Numbered from the stretch's first letter, positions 1 to 9,205 are shown. The stretch: DNA of 64,000 nucleotides from Diphasiastrum complanatum (GCA_029204225.1 CM055109.1:45079045-45143044), one strand, 5' to 3'. Notes: a model not told the origin generated them from the sequence alone. Made by a program: numbers and translations.

Positions 1-356
1 GCGAGCCTGGTCATGTAAGATGCAATCTCTGTAATTTTTTTAAATGCAGATGTATTACATGTGTTTATGAAATGTCATTTGGGGTGTAGAGGTGATTGTT
101 GTGCTCATGATGTAGGTGCATATATGTGAAGCTAGCATTCACTTCAAACAAAATTAAATGAAAATAGGATTCACACACGCACATAGAATTCGACATAAAA
201 TTGAAAATAAAGCATCACATGTACAGAGCGACATACGCACAATAAGCAACAAAAAATGTAGGCCAAACACTGTATATAATGTGAAAAATCATCTGAGTAC
301 AATGGTAGACCTTCTGCTAGAGACAAACTACTGAAACTAAAACAACAGAGCCACAA
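1..356. other. intergenic segment of hAT-like element copy 1
   Basis: This stretch holds no gene. It resembles the segment that separates the small gene from the convergent transposase in the copies near 11.1-11.66 kb and 24.7-25.3 kb: a 'tgtttatgaaatg' stretch near position 61 and 'attcacacacgcacat' near position 171 recur near 11.46 kb. I infer that the small partner gene of copy 1 lies just left of the window. Confidence 0.5.
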
Positions 357-3300
357 TCAATGCTCTGGCTCTGACTCAGACGAATGCTCTGGAGACAACT
401 TAGGGCCCCGAGCTGACTCTCGCAGCCGATATCTCTGCCTGTCTGGAACTAGCATGGGCTGTGTATCCGAGAGAGAAGACTCGTCATCCTCATCCTCCCA
501 ATCAGCCTCCGCTGGGAATTTGTGTATGGCATGCTGGCAAGAGATGATGGGGGCGCCCTGACACTCGGCATCTGCTGGGCCTTTGAATCCAATGTGGCAA
601 CCAAGTCGTCAGCTGGGCATCCGAAATACAAATGCTCTGGGCTCTGGGACTCATCCTGTGCACCAGCCTCTGAATCATTCTGTGCACCAACCTCTGAATC
701 ATCCTGTGCACCAACCCCTGAATCAACCCAAGCCTCATCCCATGCCTCCTCATGTGCACCCTGTAGACCCTGCATGGCCTCCCAATCTATGCAATGAAAG
801 TCATCAGGCGCCTCCTCTGGTGTGTTGTCGTAGTAACGGCCATGACTCTGTGCTGCACGCATCCAAACATCTGCGGGACCGGCATCTAAACCACTCTGCC
901 CTCTATCAAGAGCCTCGTCTATCATGTCGACATAGGTAGGTATGCCACTGGCCCCCCCTGTGTGCTGGTGGACCATGTTCGGCAGCACCTATCCATCCAT
1001 ACAGCGTCTTGCACTGTGGGTCCTTTCACAGGTACGCATCTCATCTCATCCTCCCTTGCTGTGTTTCGTTGACGTTTCACCCGTGCACGTGCGCTGAACC
1101 ATTTCATTGCACGTACCACAGGACTACGCTGCCTCCGTGTGTGAGCGTAATTGGAGCACATGGGCACTCATTCACACGAGGAGAAGGAACCGGCTGTCAG
1201 TGAGTCAGTTGGAGCGGTTGGTGTTCTGTAGCACCAACGCACGTCTCGCCAGGAGACTTCCGACCGTTACGAGCGCATTGCAGGTGATTAGCTATTCTCC
1301 CATAGCATGTTGGTTGACTCCTAGTACGTTGGTTTCATTTCTTCATAAAGTTGTCTCTCTGACATGCAAATTTTGAACCTTGCAGATGAAGATATCTGAT
1401 TTGGAGAGCCAGGTTGACTTGCCTACGGACAACACCCATCCCATGCCTGCAGATGACCTGGGCACACAGTTGATGGTAGAGAGAGAGAGAGGGAGCTTGC
1501 CGAGATGAGAGAGAGAGAGCTTGGGCTTGAGCACAGAGAGCCCCCATTGTATGAGGCAGATGAGCTAGTGTCAGAGGATGAGCATGATGAGGATGAGCCC
1601 ATTCGGGTTGTGTTTGCCAGATCAGAGAGGGATGAGGCAGATGATACAAGTGCAGGGCACACGCCACGGGCAGGGGTCACAGGTGCATCACGTGGTAGAG
1701 GTGGGCCACATGGCACATGTTAATGGGGAGTTGCCTCCTCTCTGGATCCTGAGCAGCCGGGTGACCGAACGTGCCCATGCCGAAACGAAATGCAGCAAGC
1801 TCCTCCATGAGCTTGATAGGATCCAAACCTATGTGTGCACCCACCCTGTGAATGTACTGAAGCCAATCGGCCTCAAGCTCCCTGTCTGCGGTCTGTGTCG
1901 GAGAGAGGAAGAGGGGATGCAGCATGTGTGCAACGTTGTGGATACTCCTGTGGAAGTAGTTCCACCGTGTCTCCCATATGAACTTCATCTCTGTCATCCT
2001 GCAGGTGAGGGGCATGTGGTTTAGAGCATTACGAAAAAACTTAACATTGATTGAAAAACAAACCAGCAAGTACTGAAAAGATAAAGGTCAATTACAACAC
2101 TGTACCGCTTACCTCTCTGGCTGCAAGATGGGCAGCTGCAGGAACTGTCCAATCCGGTCCATGAGCTCATACACCAGTCCAAGTGTCGACCCCTCGCTGT
2201 CAGCCATGCGGAGCACAATGTAGAGTGGTCGAAGCAGTCCTGACAATGTCTGTGCATCCCTCCAGAACTGGTCTCCCCTCACCGTGGAAGAAAAGTGCTC
2301 CCCATCCTCAGTGCGCGGAAACGTACTGGCACCCCAAAGATCACTGGCAACCATCTGTAGAAGCTGGGCCCTGCACTTGATCAAACGGTCGATGACCACC
2401 AAGTCGAATGCAAAGCGTGTGGGGGCTGGCTTACGGAGGTCCAGATGGCTGAACACCCGGAAAATGCAAGAACACGCCTATTTCTGGTGACAAAAGTCAC
2501 CAGGAAGAGGGCCTCCCGGACGATGGCTCTAACCAAGGGAAGTGCTCCAATGTCCCCCATCAGAAGGTCTATGCCGTGCGCTGCACAGGGGGTATGAACA
2601 ATATGAGGGAACTCGGCCTCTAGCAGTACACCCATCTGAATGCAATTCGTGGCATTGTCCGTCACCACCATGACGAAATGCTGTGGGCCTATGGCTAGGA
2701 TGGAAGACCTGATGACATCAAACATGAACTCTGCAGATATGACTCTCCCCCCCCCTGCTGCAATCCACTGCCCTCAAAAACTGTGTGCCCATGCAGCTGG
2801 AGACCAGTATGTTGAGAATCGGCCTCCTCCTGACATCAGTCTAGCCATCGGACATGATGCTGCAACCGTAAGTGGCCCAGTGTCGACGCAGAGGCTCCAT
2901 CTCTCTAGACAAGGACTCAACCCTATCCCTCAGCATGTGTGTGCGGACAACCTCTGAACTAGGGACTCTCCAGCTAGGGTTGACAGACTGTGCAAGGTGG
3001 AAGGCCCTTCTGAAGGGCTCAAAGTCGGTGATGGCAAAGGGCAGGTTCAGCTCGTAAATCAGACTGGCCACGGCCTGTGTGGCCTCTCTGTCCATGTGCG
3101 GCTGATGCGCGCTGCGAATGGTCTGCTGCACAAGGGCTCTCCCTGGTGGGCGACGGGTGGTGGACCTCCAGCACGGTGCATCAACCGTGACGGGAATGGA
3201 CGATGACGCTACAGGCTGGGCACTGGTGGATGCATCGGCTGTAGACGTGGAATGGGGAGAGTGGGATGCACTGGCAGGGATGCAACATAGGTGGGGTGCA

Positions 3301-3885
3301 CTGGTGGAGGGGCAACATCTGGCATGGGGTACTAAAACTGCTGGCTGAGGAGGTCATCCGGATGGGAAGGGAAGGAAGAAGGGATCTCTTCCACATCCTC
3401 GAAGGCCCCAACAGTAGCATCCTGGGCCTGCTCGGGTGGTGGAGAGTCCGTGAGAAAGTCGTAGACTGGGGGAGTGCGAGCAACAGTGGGTGGTGGTGGA
3501 ACCGCAGTGGCAATTGGCGGACGCAATGGGACGGGATCCACCGGAATCTGAGCAGATAGGGGTGCGTGAGGCAGAACTGTCTGAGGGGGATGAGGGGCAA
3601 AGGGACCGGAGGAGGATGCACTCCCTCCCCTGCCATGAGCCGCGGCCCGTAGGTGTCCAGTAGTCGCTGCCTGTCGGGGACGGTCATGCTGCCACAAGGG
3701 GCAGCATTCAAGGTGGCACCATTTTTGGCGCGTGCATGGCCTTTAGGGCGAGTGAGGGATGCAGCAAACTCGACGAGACAGTATCGGCAGTGCACGATCT
3801 TCTGACCGGTCTTGTTGGCCTTGTCGGCAACCCGCCTGACAATGTCTACCTCATCCCACAGACCGGAAAGGTCGGATTGCACCAT
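357..3885 (-). pseudogene. hAT-family (DUF659-type) transposase, copy 1, decayed
   Basis: The product is a cut-and-paste DNA transposase of the plant hAT/DUF659 type. The likely start ATG is at 3885 and is followed by LWDEV and a BED-like zinc finger (CRYCLVEF...GHAR). Next come a Pro-rich linker (3330-3700), the DUF659 region (2841-3131), the RNase-H-like core with DNATN and HTPCAAHGIDLL (2381-2725), LDLRKPAPTRFA (2109-2456) and ETRWNYFHRSIH (1677-2069). The acidic Ser/Glu-rich tail ends in SESEPEH at 357. Breaks are plain: TAG at 2841-2843 replaces the Trp of the family's SDGWTD motif, a frameshift lies in a run of G near 2746, and the segment from about 965 to 1735 is inverted. Family assignment is firm. 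Exon boundaries are approximate. The protein cannot be made as it stands. Confidence 0.8.
965..1735 (+). pseudogene. inverted hAT dimerisation exon inside copy 1
   Basis: On the plus strand an intron-like acceptor 'cgtaccacag' near 1123 precedes a frame reading VCERNWSTWALIHTRRRNR then LERLVFCSTNARLARR. This is the hAT C-terminal dimerisation motif, and it matches CEKNWSAFSLVHTNRRNR of the copy at 26.1 kb. A downstream acidic stretch (EADELVSEDEHDEDEPIR, 1555-1610) continues the same protein. Everything before and after it in this gene is coded on the minus strand, so this segment has been flipped in place. The breakpoints are inferred from where minus-strand coding resumes and are good to about 30 bases. 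Confidence 0.75.
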
Positions 3886-4150
3886 TGCGATGGAGAAAAC
3901 TAGGGACAAAACACTGAAAAAAAAACAACAGGGTACACTGTGTGAGAGACGCTGAAAATGGGCGAAGGCAGGGCGAAGCAAGTCAGATGCAAGGCAGGGC
4001 AATGCATGGGCGAAGGGCGACACAAGGAATCGAAGGCAAGCAGGAGGAAACAGTAGCGATGGCGGAGCGGAGAATGCAAAAAAATTTCTGATGAAATGCG
4101 AGGGGGGCGGGCAGTTTAGGTTAGAAAAAATTAAAAAAAATATGAAATAA
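3886..4150. other. upstream flank of hAT copy 1
   Basis: This is an A-rich leader with runs of A near 3917 and 4078-4140. Purine-rich 'gggcgaagg/caaggca' motifs repeat between 3950 and 4060. It presumably contains the promoter of the transposase. No clear TATA box or terminal inverted repeat could be assigned. Confidence 0.3.
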
Positions 4151-4154
4151 TAGA

Positions 4155-4235
4155 TAATATATTATATTATGGTACCGCGGTACCAATACGGTCCCGCGGT
4201 ACCGGGATCCGCAGTACCCAGTACCGCGAGGCCTA

Positions 4236-4273
<38 letters not shown>

Positions 4274-4346
4274 TAGATCCAGCGGTACCATGATTCGCAG
4301 ATCCCGGTACCGCGGATTCATACTGATCTGCGGTACCATAATATAT
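4155..4346. repeat. fold-back GGTACC element with (TA)n centre
   Basis: Two arms of about 85 bases read towards each other and meet in a (TA)n tract (4238-4271). Each arm, read inward, starts ATTATGGTACCGC, contains CCGCGGTACCGGGATC and ends CTATGATATAT. No coding is present. The element lies in an A/T-rich flank that is itself interrupted by the MITE at 4403-4938. Related half-copies are at 4990-5085 and 10040-10145. Confidence 0.7.
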
Positions 4347-4402
4347 AATTTATTTTTTAATATTTCTTTGTAAATTTAAAAAAATAAAATAAAATAAAAT
4401 TG

Positions 4403-4938
4403 AGTGGGCAATATGGGTATCAGCTTGAAGCTGTTGACGAGAGCAGTGCATTTATGCAGGTTGCCGGTTCTGAGGAGAGCGAACAGCCAAAGGACCAAGG
4501 GGATGCAAAACACCAAAAAGTGTGTTTTCGCTCAGGGAGCCGTTGGGGGGCTCTGCCCCCCAAACCCATCGCCGGGGGGTTACCACCCCCCGGATCCCCT
4601 GTTTCTCGGAGGGCTACCGCCCCCCCGAACCCCCCGTTTCTCGGGGGGCTACTGCCCTTTGAACCCCCCAAGACTTGTTGCTATCTAGAAACTGTAATCT
4701 AGCCATCTCATAACCATCATGGTCTCACAGTAGACCCTATACTAACAACCATGCTCAGTAATGGCTTCTCCTCATAACGGGGGCCTTACAAATCTGAGCT
4801 CACGGTTAACTAGTGACTAATAAACTAAGAGGTGCATTATTTAGTTGTCTAACACATTTTGTAGCTGAAAGCACCGGCAACCTGCATAAATGCACTGCTC
4901 TCGTCAAGAGCTTCAAGCTGATACCCATATTGCCCACT
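4403..4938. mobile_element. 536-bp MITE with 66-bp terminal inverted repeats
   Basis: The left arm (4403-4468) and right arm (4873-4938) are inverted repeats with one mismatch that I can see. Both start AGTGGGCAATATGGGTATC when read inward. The body has no ORF of note. It holds a G/C-run tandem repeat (4540-4675) and a quiet stretch (4676-4872). The flanks are AAATTG on the left and AATTT on the right, so a target-site duplication is not clear. The superfamily cannot be told from the ends alone. Confidence 0.8.
4540..4675. repeat. G/C-run tandem repeat inside the MITE
   Basis: A unit of roughly 38 bases with the pattern gggggctaccgcccccc ... gaacccccc ... gtttctcgg is repeated about three times with drift. 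Each unit is itself able to fold (GGGGG...CCCCC). Confidence 0.6.
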
Positions 4939-4989
4939 AATTTTTTTTTTTTAAAGAAAATTAAATTTAATTATTTTAAATATTAAAAA

Positions 4990-5053
4990 ATGGTACTGCC
5001 CTAGTACCGCGGATTTTTGGGCGGCACCATAATGGCGGTACCACAGGGAACTA

Positions 5054-5085
<32 letters not shown>
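4990..5085. repeat. half GGTACC element ending in (TA)n
   Basis: GGTACTGCC, TAGTACCGCGG and GGCGGTACC motifs are followed by CTATGATATAT and a (TA)n tract (5053-5085). This is the same arrangement as one arm of the element at 4155-4346. Confidence 0.55.
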
Positions 5086-5089
<4 letters not shown>

Positions 5090-5407
5090 AAGCAGATGGT
5101 GGACACGGACGCGTGGTGCATCCAGGTCCGGTGCCATTTCTCAAAAAAAAATTTCAAAAAAAAAAAATACAAGCCCCTCTCCTCACGGTCCCATGTCCCC
5201 AAAATGAAATAAACAATTTTCCTCCCCCTAACCCCCCGGAATTAATTATCAGAGAGTGTCTAGCACATACTTGCCCCCTCTTGTTAAAAAAACTATAAAA
5301 GGTACCAAAAAAAATTTGCAACAAATCTAACCGCTACCCATGCCTCCCATAACTGAGATGCCACAGAATCAGACATGAGAGAGCAAACAATTTGTAATTT
5401 TGATCAG

Positions 5408-5456
<49 letters not shown>

Positions 5457-5490
5457 TCTCTCTCTCTCATGCTCTCTCTCTCTGGCGGAT
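5408..5490. repeat. (TC)n microsatellite
   Basis: This is an uninterrupted CT tract with short TATC interruptions. It is one of many in the window. Confidence 0.9.
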
Positions 5491-5506
5491 CTATGTAACG
5501 ATGCGC

Positions 5507-5617
5507 TCCCCGGATGAACTTCAACAACTTACTAATTACTAAGCAAAACAATGTCATTCACCACAGGGAACTACAAGACCTACACAGTACTATGTCTTAT
5601 ATGATGAGATTGGTTTA
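5507..5617 (+). pseudogene. Argonaute PIWI-domain pieces, out of order
   Basis: Bases 5507-5542 read SPDELQQLTNY then stop. Bases 5567-5617 read GTTRPTQYYVLYDEIGL. In Argonautes these belong to one continuous stretch in the opposite order (GT.RPTHYHVL.DEIGFS.DELQ.L), so the two pieces are permuted here. The family's HYH reads QYY, so the conserved histidines are lost. These are gene fragments, not a functional exon. Confidence 0.75.
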
Positions 5618-5639
5618 GGGTTTTGGGATGAACTCCAAC

Positions 5640-6700
5640 AGCAACACTGGAAGGAAACATGAATTCTGTCACGGCTGTAGCAGAACAGAATGGGATGATT
5701 GGATCGCAGGATGAGAATTTTTGAGAGCCACTCTTTGTGAGTTGAAGCCTTCTCAATCTTTTTCTCTGCATTTATTTCTGACAAGGCGATAATAAAAAAC
5801 CTTGTGCTTTTGACCAATTCTGAATGCTCAGGAAATTGCATGTCGTGCCACAGCAGGAATCCTCCAAATTTACTTTCCTTAGACGACAAACCAATCTACG
5901 GACAGACAGGGATCAATACATATCCCTGTCAATGAGGCCTCTAGCTTCATTCTATTATTTGTACATGTCTTCTCACGTAATCCAAGTGTCGTAGGCTGTC
6001 TGGGCATAAGTTTCAAAAAAATTGTGAAGTCACAAATACCTGGCAAGTTTTCTAGAACTTCTCCTTTATTCCAATTAACAAAGCCTCCTTTATCCAAGGC
6101 TCGATATCCAAGGTTCAGATTTAGGGGATTATAATTTGGTACAGTTCGCTATCCAAGGTTCAGGTCAACCAAATTCACATTTTTTGACCAAACAAATTTC
6201 GTCTTCAGTTTACTTGGACTTGGTGCTGCTCTGGATGTTAAAAATCTGAGGATTTGAACTGTGCTTTGGATAATCGAGGTATCTTTTGGGAAAGGACTTT
6301 TAAATATAATATTCTCCTGGGTAAGGGTGGTTGTGGTATAGTTGAGTGTAATATATATTTCTGACAATCTGAGGTGCGCTAGCTCGAGCCTAAACACCAT
6401 CACAAGAAATCCTTGGGATCCGTAAACCCTCCAACAATATCCCCCACCAAAATTGGTGGCGGTCCCTAATGTAAACATACACTGCAAAGGAGCTTATATC
6501 TAAACTCTCTCTCTCTCTCTCTCAAGACCAGAAAATTTTTAGGAGAAATGTCCTCGTGTTCTTTGTGTGTGCAAAATGCCCTTCATCTAAAAAACTTTTA
6601 ACCACGTTTTTTTCTACAGTTTTATGGGCTTCATACAGGTTGTGTAGAGGAATTGGCTTCACTGCCATTCTTGCAATTTTACTTCTCCCTATACTTCTTG
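5640..6700. other. unassigned stretch between Argonaute pieces
   Basis: Open frames of 70-110 codons exist on the minus strand (5590-5889, 5879-6097, 6149-6487). None resembles a family I know and none shows a conserved motif. A short (TC)n lies at 6507-6523. The stretch may be introns or other exons of the captured gene. Confidence 0.3.
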
Positions 6701-6702
6701 CA

Positions 6703-6745
6703 GTTTTACTTCTCCCCGAATGAACTTCAACAACTTACTCCCGAC
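6703..6745 (+). pseudogene. Argonaute FSPNELQQLT fragment
   Basis: After a 'cttgcag' acceptor-like site near 6701 the frame reads FYFSPNELQQLTP, a further copy of the post-DEIG Argonaute segment. It then runs into the unrelated LKLRNM frame. The sequence just downstream (6748-6770) recurs at 7419-7441. Confidence 0.55.
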
Positions 6746-6921
6746 TTGAAGCTGAGAAATATGTTGAGACCCAACGTAGTGTGTTCAAGGAATGCTGAAG
6801 AGCTTTCAGAAAGGTGTTGGATACAGAGCTCCTAGAGCTAGGCAAACTTCAATATGTATGCTCACTACAATACGTCCCTTATGAACTGTGCATATCCTTA
6901 TCACTAACCTTTACTACAAAG

Positions 6922-7093
6922 TGGGGGCTACAACTCCGTCTTAAGTTTGGTATTCAAGCAATCTTTGGGAAAAGTCTCCCAGCAGCCCACTATCATCTTT
7001 GGAATAGATGTATCACATGGCTCCCCAGAATTCGATTCATCCTCTATTGCAGCTGTAAGTGCCTTCGTGCCTTTTCAGCTTGTTCTAGATTGA
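6922..7093 (+). pseudogene. Argonaute (AGO4-like) PIWI exon fragment
   Basis: The frame starting at 6926 reads GYNSVLSLVFKQSLGK then PTIIFGIDVSHGSP and SSSIAAV. This is the first catalytic-Asp region of the PIWI domain of small-RNA-guided Argonautes. The DVSHGSP spelling is typical of the plant AGO4/6/9 clade (AGO1-type proteins have DVTHP). An acceptor-like AG at 6920-6921 and a good donor GTAAGT at 7055-7060, right after the GCAGCT that codes for the end of SIAA, suggest a genuine exon. If the donor is ignored, the frame stops at 7091-7093. No other Argonaute domain (N, PAZ, MID) is recognisable in the window, so this is a captured or decayed fragment. Confidence 0.8.
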
Positions 7094-7272
7094 AGACAAA
7101 ATAGTAAGTGTCTTTATATAATGTACATTGAAACTGCAAGTGATCTTGAGGCTGGGGAGATGCTTGCAGTAGAGGTTTCCCAGCTCGTGAAGTCAAAAGA
7201 ACAATGCATCGGCCTTCCTGTAGAGATGTCTGTTTGGACATATAATATAAGATAGAATTTTTCTCGATACAT

Positions 7273-7533
7273 GTGCTTGATTATGCACGTGTACTGAAGT
7301 TGCTTGGTGAGCTTTCAAAGATAACACCCACTAGTTTCCAATCAGTGGATTTTCCAGCTGAGGAAGAGAAGGTCTTGAAGTACCAAGAAAAAGCGGAGCT
7401 AGACTATGCAGAATGGCTTGAAGGTGAGAAATATGTTGAGACTATGCAAGTTATGCAAGCTCAAGATCAAGCTATGCAAGCTGCTCAAGCTATGCTTGAC
7501 CACATAATTTTCTTGGATAAATGTTTCCAATGA
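7273..7533 (+). CDS. hypothetical exon-like ORF, Gln/Ala-rich end
   Basis: This is an 86-codon open frame beginning MLDYARVLKLLGEL, with a charged helical middle and a MQAQDQAMQAAQAM end likely to form a helix or coiled coil. I do not recognise the family. Its EGEKYVET segment is repeated at 6751-6770, which points to duplication of a gene segment. It lies between two sets of Argonaute pieces and may be another exon of the same captured locus or of a different gene. No upstream promoter can be defended. Confidence 0.3.
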   Translation: MLDYARVLKLLGELSKITPTSFQSVDFPAEEEKVLKYQEKAELDYAEWLEGEKYVETMQVMQAQDQAMQAAQAMLDHIIFLDKCFQ

Positions 7534-7570
7534 TGTTTACTATCCTGCCTCTCTAAGCCTAAACCCTAAA

Positions 7571-7749
7571 CCTACACACTATTGTTTCTTAAAGGATGAG
7601 ATCGGTTTCTCCCCGGATGAACTTCAACAACTTACTACTTACTTATGCTCCATAAAAAACCCTAAACCCACACACTACTATGTCTTGTAGGATGAGATCG
7701 GTTTCTCCCCGGATGAACCCCAATAGCTTACTAATTACTTATGCTACAA
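7571..7749 (+). pseudogene. two tandem Argonaute PIWI pieces
   Basis: Bases 7571-7651 read PTHYCFLKDEIGFSPDELQ followed by QLTTYLCS, open throughout. Bases 7667-7749 read PTHYYVL, stop, DEIGFSPDEPQ, stop, LTNYLC. Both match the Argonaute stretch that carries the third catalytic position (RPTHYHVL) and the following helix. In both, the second His of HYH is changed (to Cys or Tyr). The two copies are about 96 bases apart and separated by 'cctaaaccc' motifs. Confidence 0.75.
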
Positions 7750-7865
7750 CTTCATCACGGGACCCTAAACCTTAAACCCTGGCTGCAATACGCCGTCTCC
7801 CTTGGAATGGTTGTATCACATTGTTGTCTGCAAAGTGTAACACTGAAAATAGTTGGTAAAATCTA

Positions 7866-8470
7866 TCAATTACACCACGGATTATGAGGGTGCAAACCCA
7901 AAACGCTTCTTTATTTCTGTCACACTTCAGACTTAGGGAAGAGCTCGAACTTTCTTCCTGACTAACTGAAGGCTTGTACTCTTTATCATCATCAGAATCT
8001 TGCTCAACAATATATTTGATATCCTTCTTTTGGCTGTTTTTGGAGATGTTAAGAATTGAGTTGTGTCAGCTAACACTCACAATTTGGTACAGTCATCTAT
8101 ATTCCTTTCACATATCTGCCCTGAATCAAGAATTTTTCAAACGCGGATTATGAGGGTGCAAACTCAAGGTGCTTGTTGCCATTTTTGGTGAAAACGCTTC
8201 TTTATTTCTGTCACACTTCAGACTTATGGAAGAGCTCGAACTTTCTTCCTGACTAACTGAAGGCTTGTACTCTTCATCATCATCAGAATCTTGCTCAACA
8301 GTATATTTGATATCCTTCTTTTGGCTGTTTTTAGAAATGTTAAGAATTGAGTTGTGTCAGCTAACACTCACAATTTGGAACAGTCATCTATATTCCTTTC
8401 ACATATCTGCCTGAATCAAGAATTTTTCAAATGCGGATTATGAGGGTGCAAACTCAAGGTGCTTGTTCCA
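7866..8470. repeat. tandem repeat with a unit of about 290 bp
   Basis: The marker 'cggattatgagggtgcaaa' occurs at 7878, 8144 and 8434, giving periods of 266 and 290. The first unit lacks about 25 bases. On the minus strand the unit has an open frame reading KKDIKYIVEQDSDDDKEY then SQEESSSSSLSLKC, an acidic/Ser-rich stretch of the kind found in nuclear proteins. I cannot name it. Confidence 0.75.
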
Positions 8471-8760
8471 TTTCTAGTGAAAACGCTTTTTTATTTCTGT
8501 CAACATTTTTTCGCGTTTTGAGGTGCTTGTGTGGTGTGTATCCTCGATTCCATAGCTTGAAGAAAACAACTGCAACAAAACTGTTGCTCACAATTTTAAA
8601 CTCCAAGGCTCTCCAAGTTCATAGCTGGTCTTTGCACATTGGAGAGCTGGTTTTTGCACATTCTCACTTCATCTCCAAGTTCGGCTTGCATAGGCCCAAT
8701 CAAGAAGTGAATGGACACCAAAAGAGTGAATGGTCACCAAAACTGTGTCATTCACTACAG

Positions 8761-8800
8761 GGAACTACAAGACCTACTATGTCTTATATCAGCATCTTAG
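8761..8800 (+). pseudogene. Argonaute GTTRPT fragment
   Basis: The phrase 'cattcactacagggaactac' recurs here (compare 5557 and 23814) and encodes GTTRPT. Seven bases are missing afterwards relative to the 5.6-kb copy. It is the last Argonaute piece before the (TC)n tract. Confidence 0.55.
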
Positions 8801-8875
8801 GAAGGACCAATTGTGACTCCACTTCCAAACGAAAACAACTGGTCTTTGCACAGTCTAGCTTCATCTCAATATTCG

Positions 8876-8878
<3 letters not shown>

Positions 8879-8925
<47 letters not shown>
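8879..8925. repeat. (TC)n microsatellite
   Basis: A CT dinucleotide tract of about 45 bases forms the left edge of the transposon-derived block at 8.93-9.72 kb. Confidence 0.9.
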
Positions 8926-8929
<4 letters not shown>

Positions 8930-8934
8930 TTCAG

Positions 8935-9205
8935 CTCATTACAGATATTACATATGTTAAACACATACATACATTATGTTAAGAGTACAAAGATCACGTT
9001 TCACAAAACCAGGCACATGTTGCACAAAAAAGCATATTGTATATTAATTTAAGAGATGTATCAAAAAAAACATTACGCATCCCGCCACATACGGCTGGGT
9101 CTGTTTGTAAACTACTGTCTAACTATATGCCTCCTCACTTACTGCCGAAAATTACATAGAAAGAGTCCGCCACATACAGCTGGACCTTACATAGGCTTTA
9201 CATTA
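8935..9205 (-). other. 3' region of small gene copy A
   Basis: Read on the minus strand this matches the 3' flanks of the other two copies (10947-11170 and 24553-24760). It includes two 'agccgtatgtgg'-like motifs, 'ttttgatacatctg' and 'ttttgtgcaaca'. No gene lies in it. Confidence 0.6.

Larger units (their letters stand above)
5086..5640. repeat. dispersed repeat carrying Argonaute pieces (copy 1)
   Basis: This segment aligns by eye, nearly end to end, with 23338-23885. Both begin aaggaagcag, then have a GGACGCG-rich part, A runs, 'ccggaatta.ttatcagag', 'aaaaaaatttgcaacaaa', a pyrimidine tract, and finally two fragments of an Argonaute PIWI domain. The shared length is about 550 bases. A (TC)n tract occupies 5408-5490 in this copy. 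Confidence 0.75.

Noticed and set aside
171-356. 61-codon minus-strand frame
   Set aside because: It is Cys/Phe/Leu-rich, lies beyond the transposase stop, and is not conserved in the matching region of copy B.
522-939. Plus-strand open frames over the C-terminal part of hAT copy 1
   Set aside because: They are antisense shadows. The minus-strand frame is the one conserved in copy B at 11.66-12.87 kb.
7556-7775. Telomere-like 'ccctaaaccctaaac' motifs (also near 28711)
   Set aside because: Only one to three imperfect units occur at each place, too few for a telomere or interstitial telomeric array.
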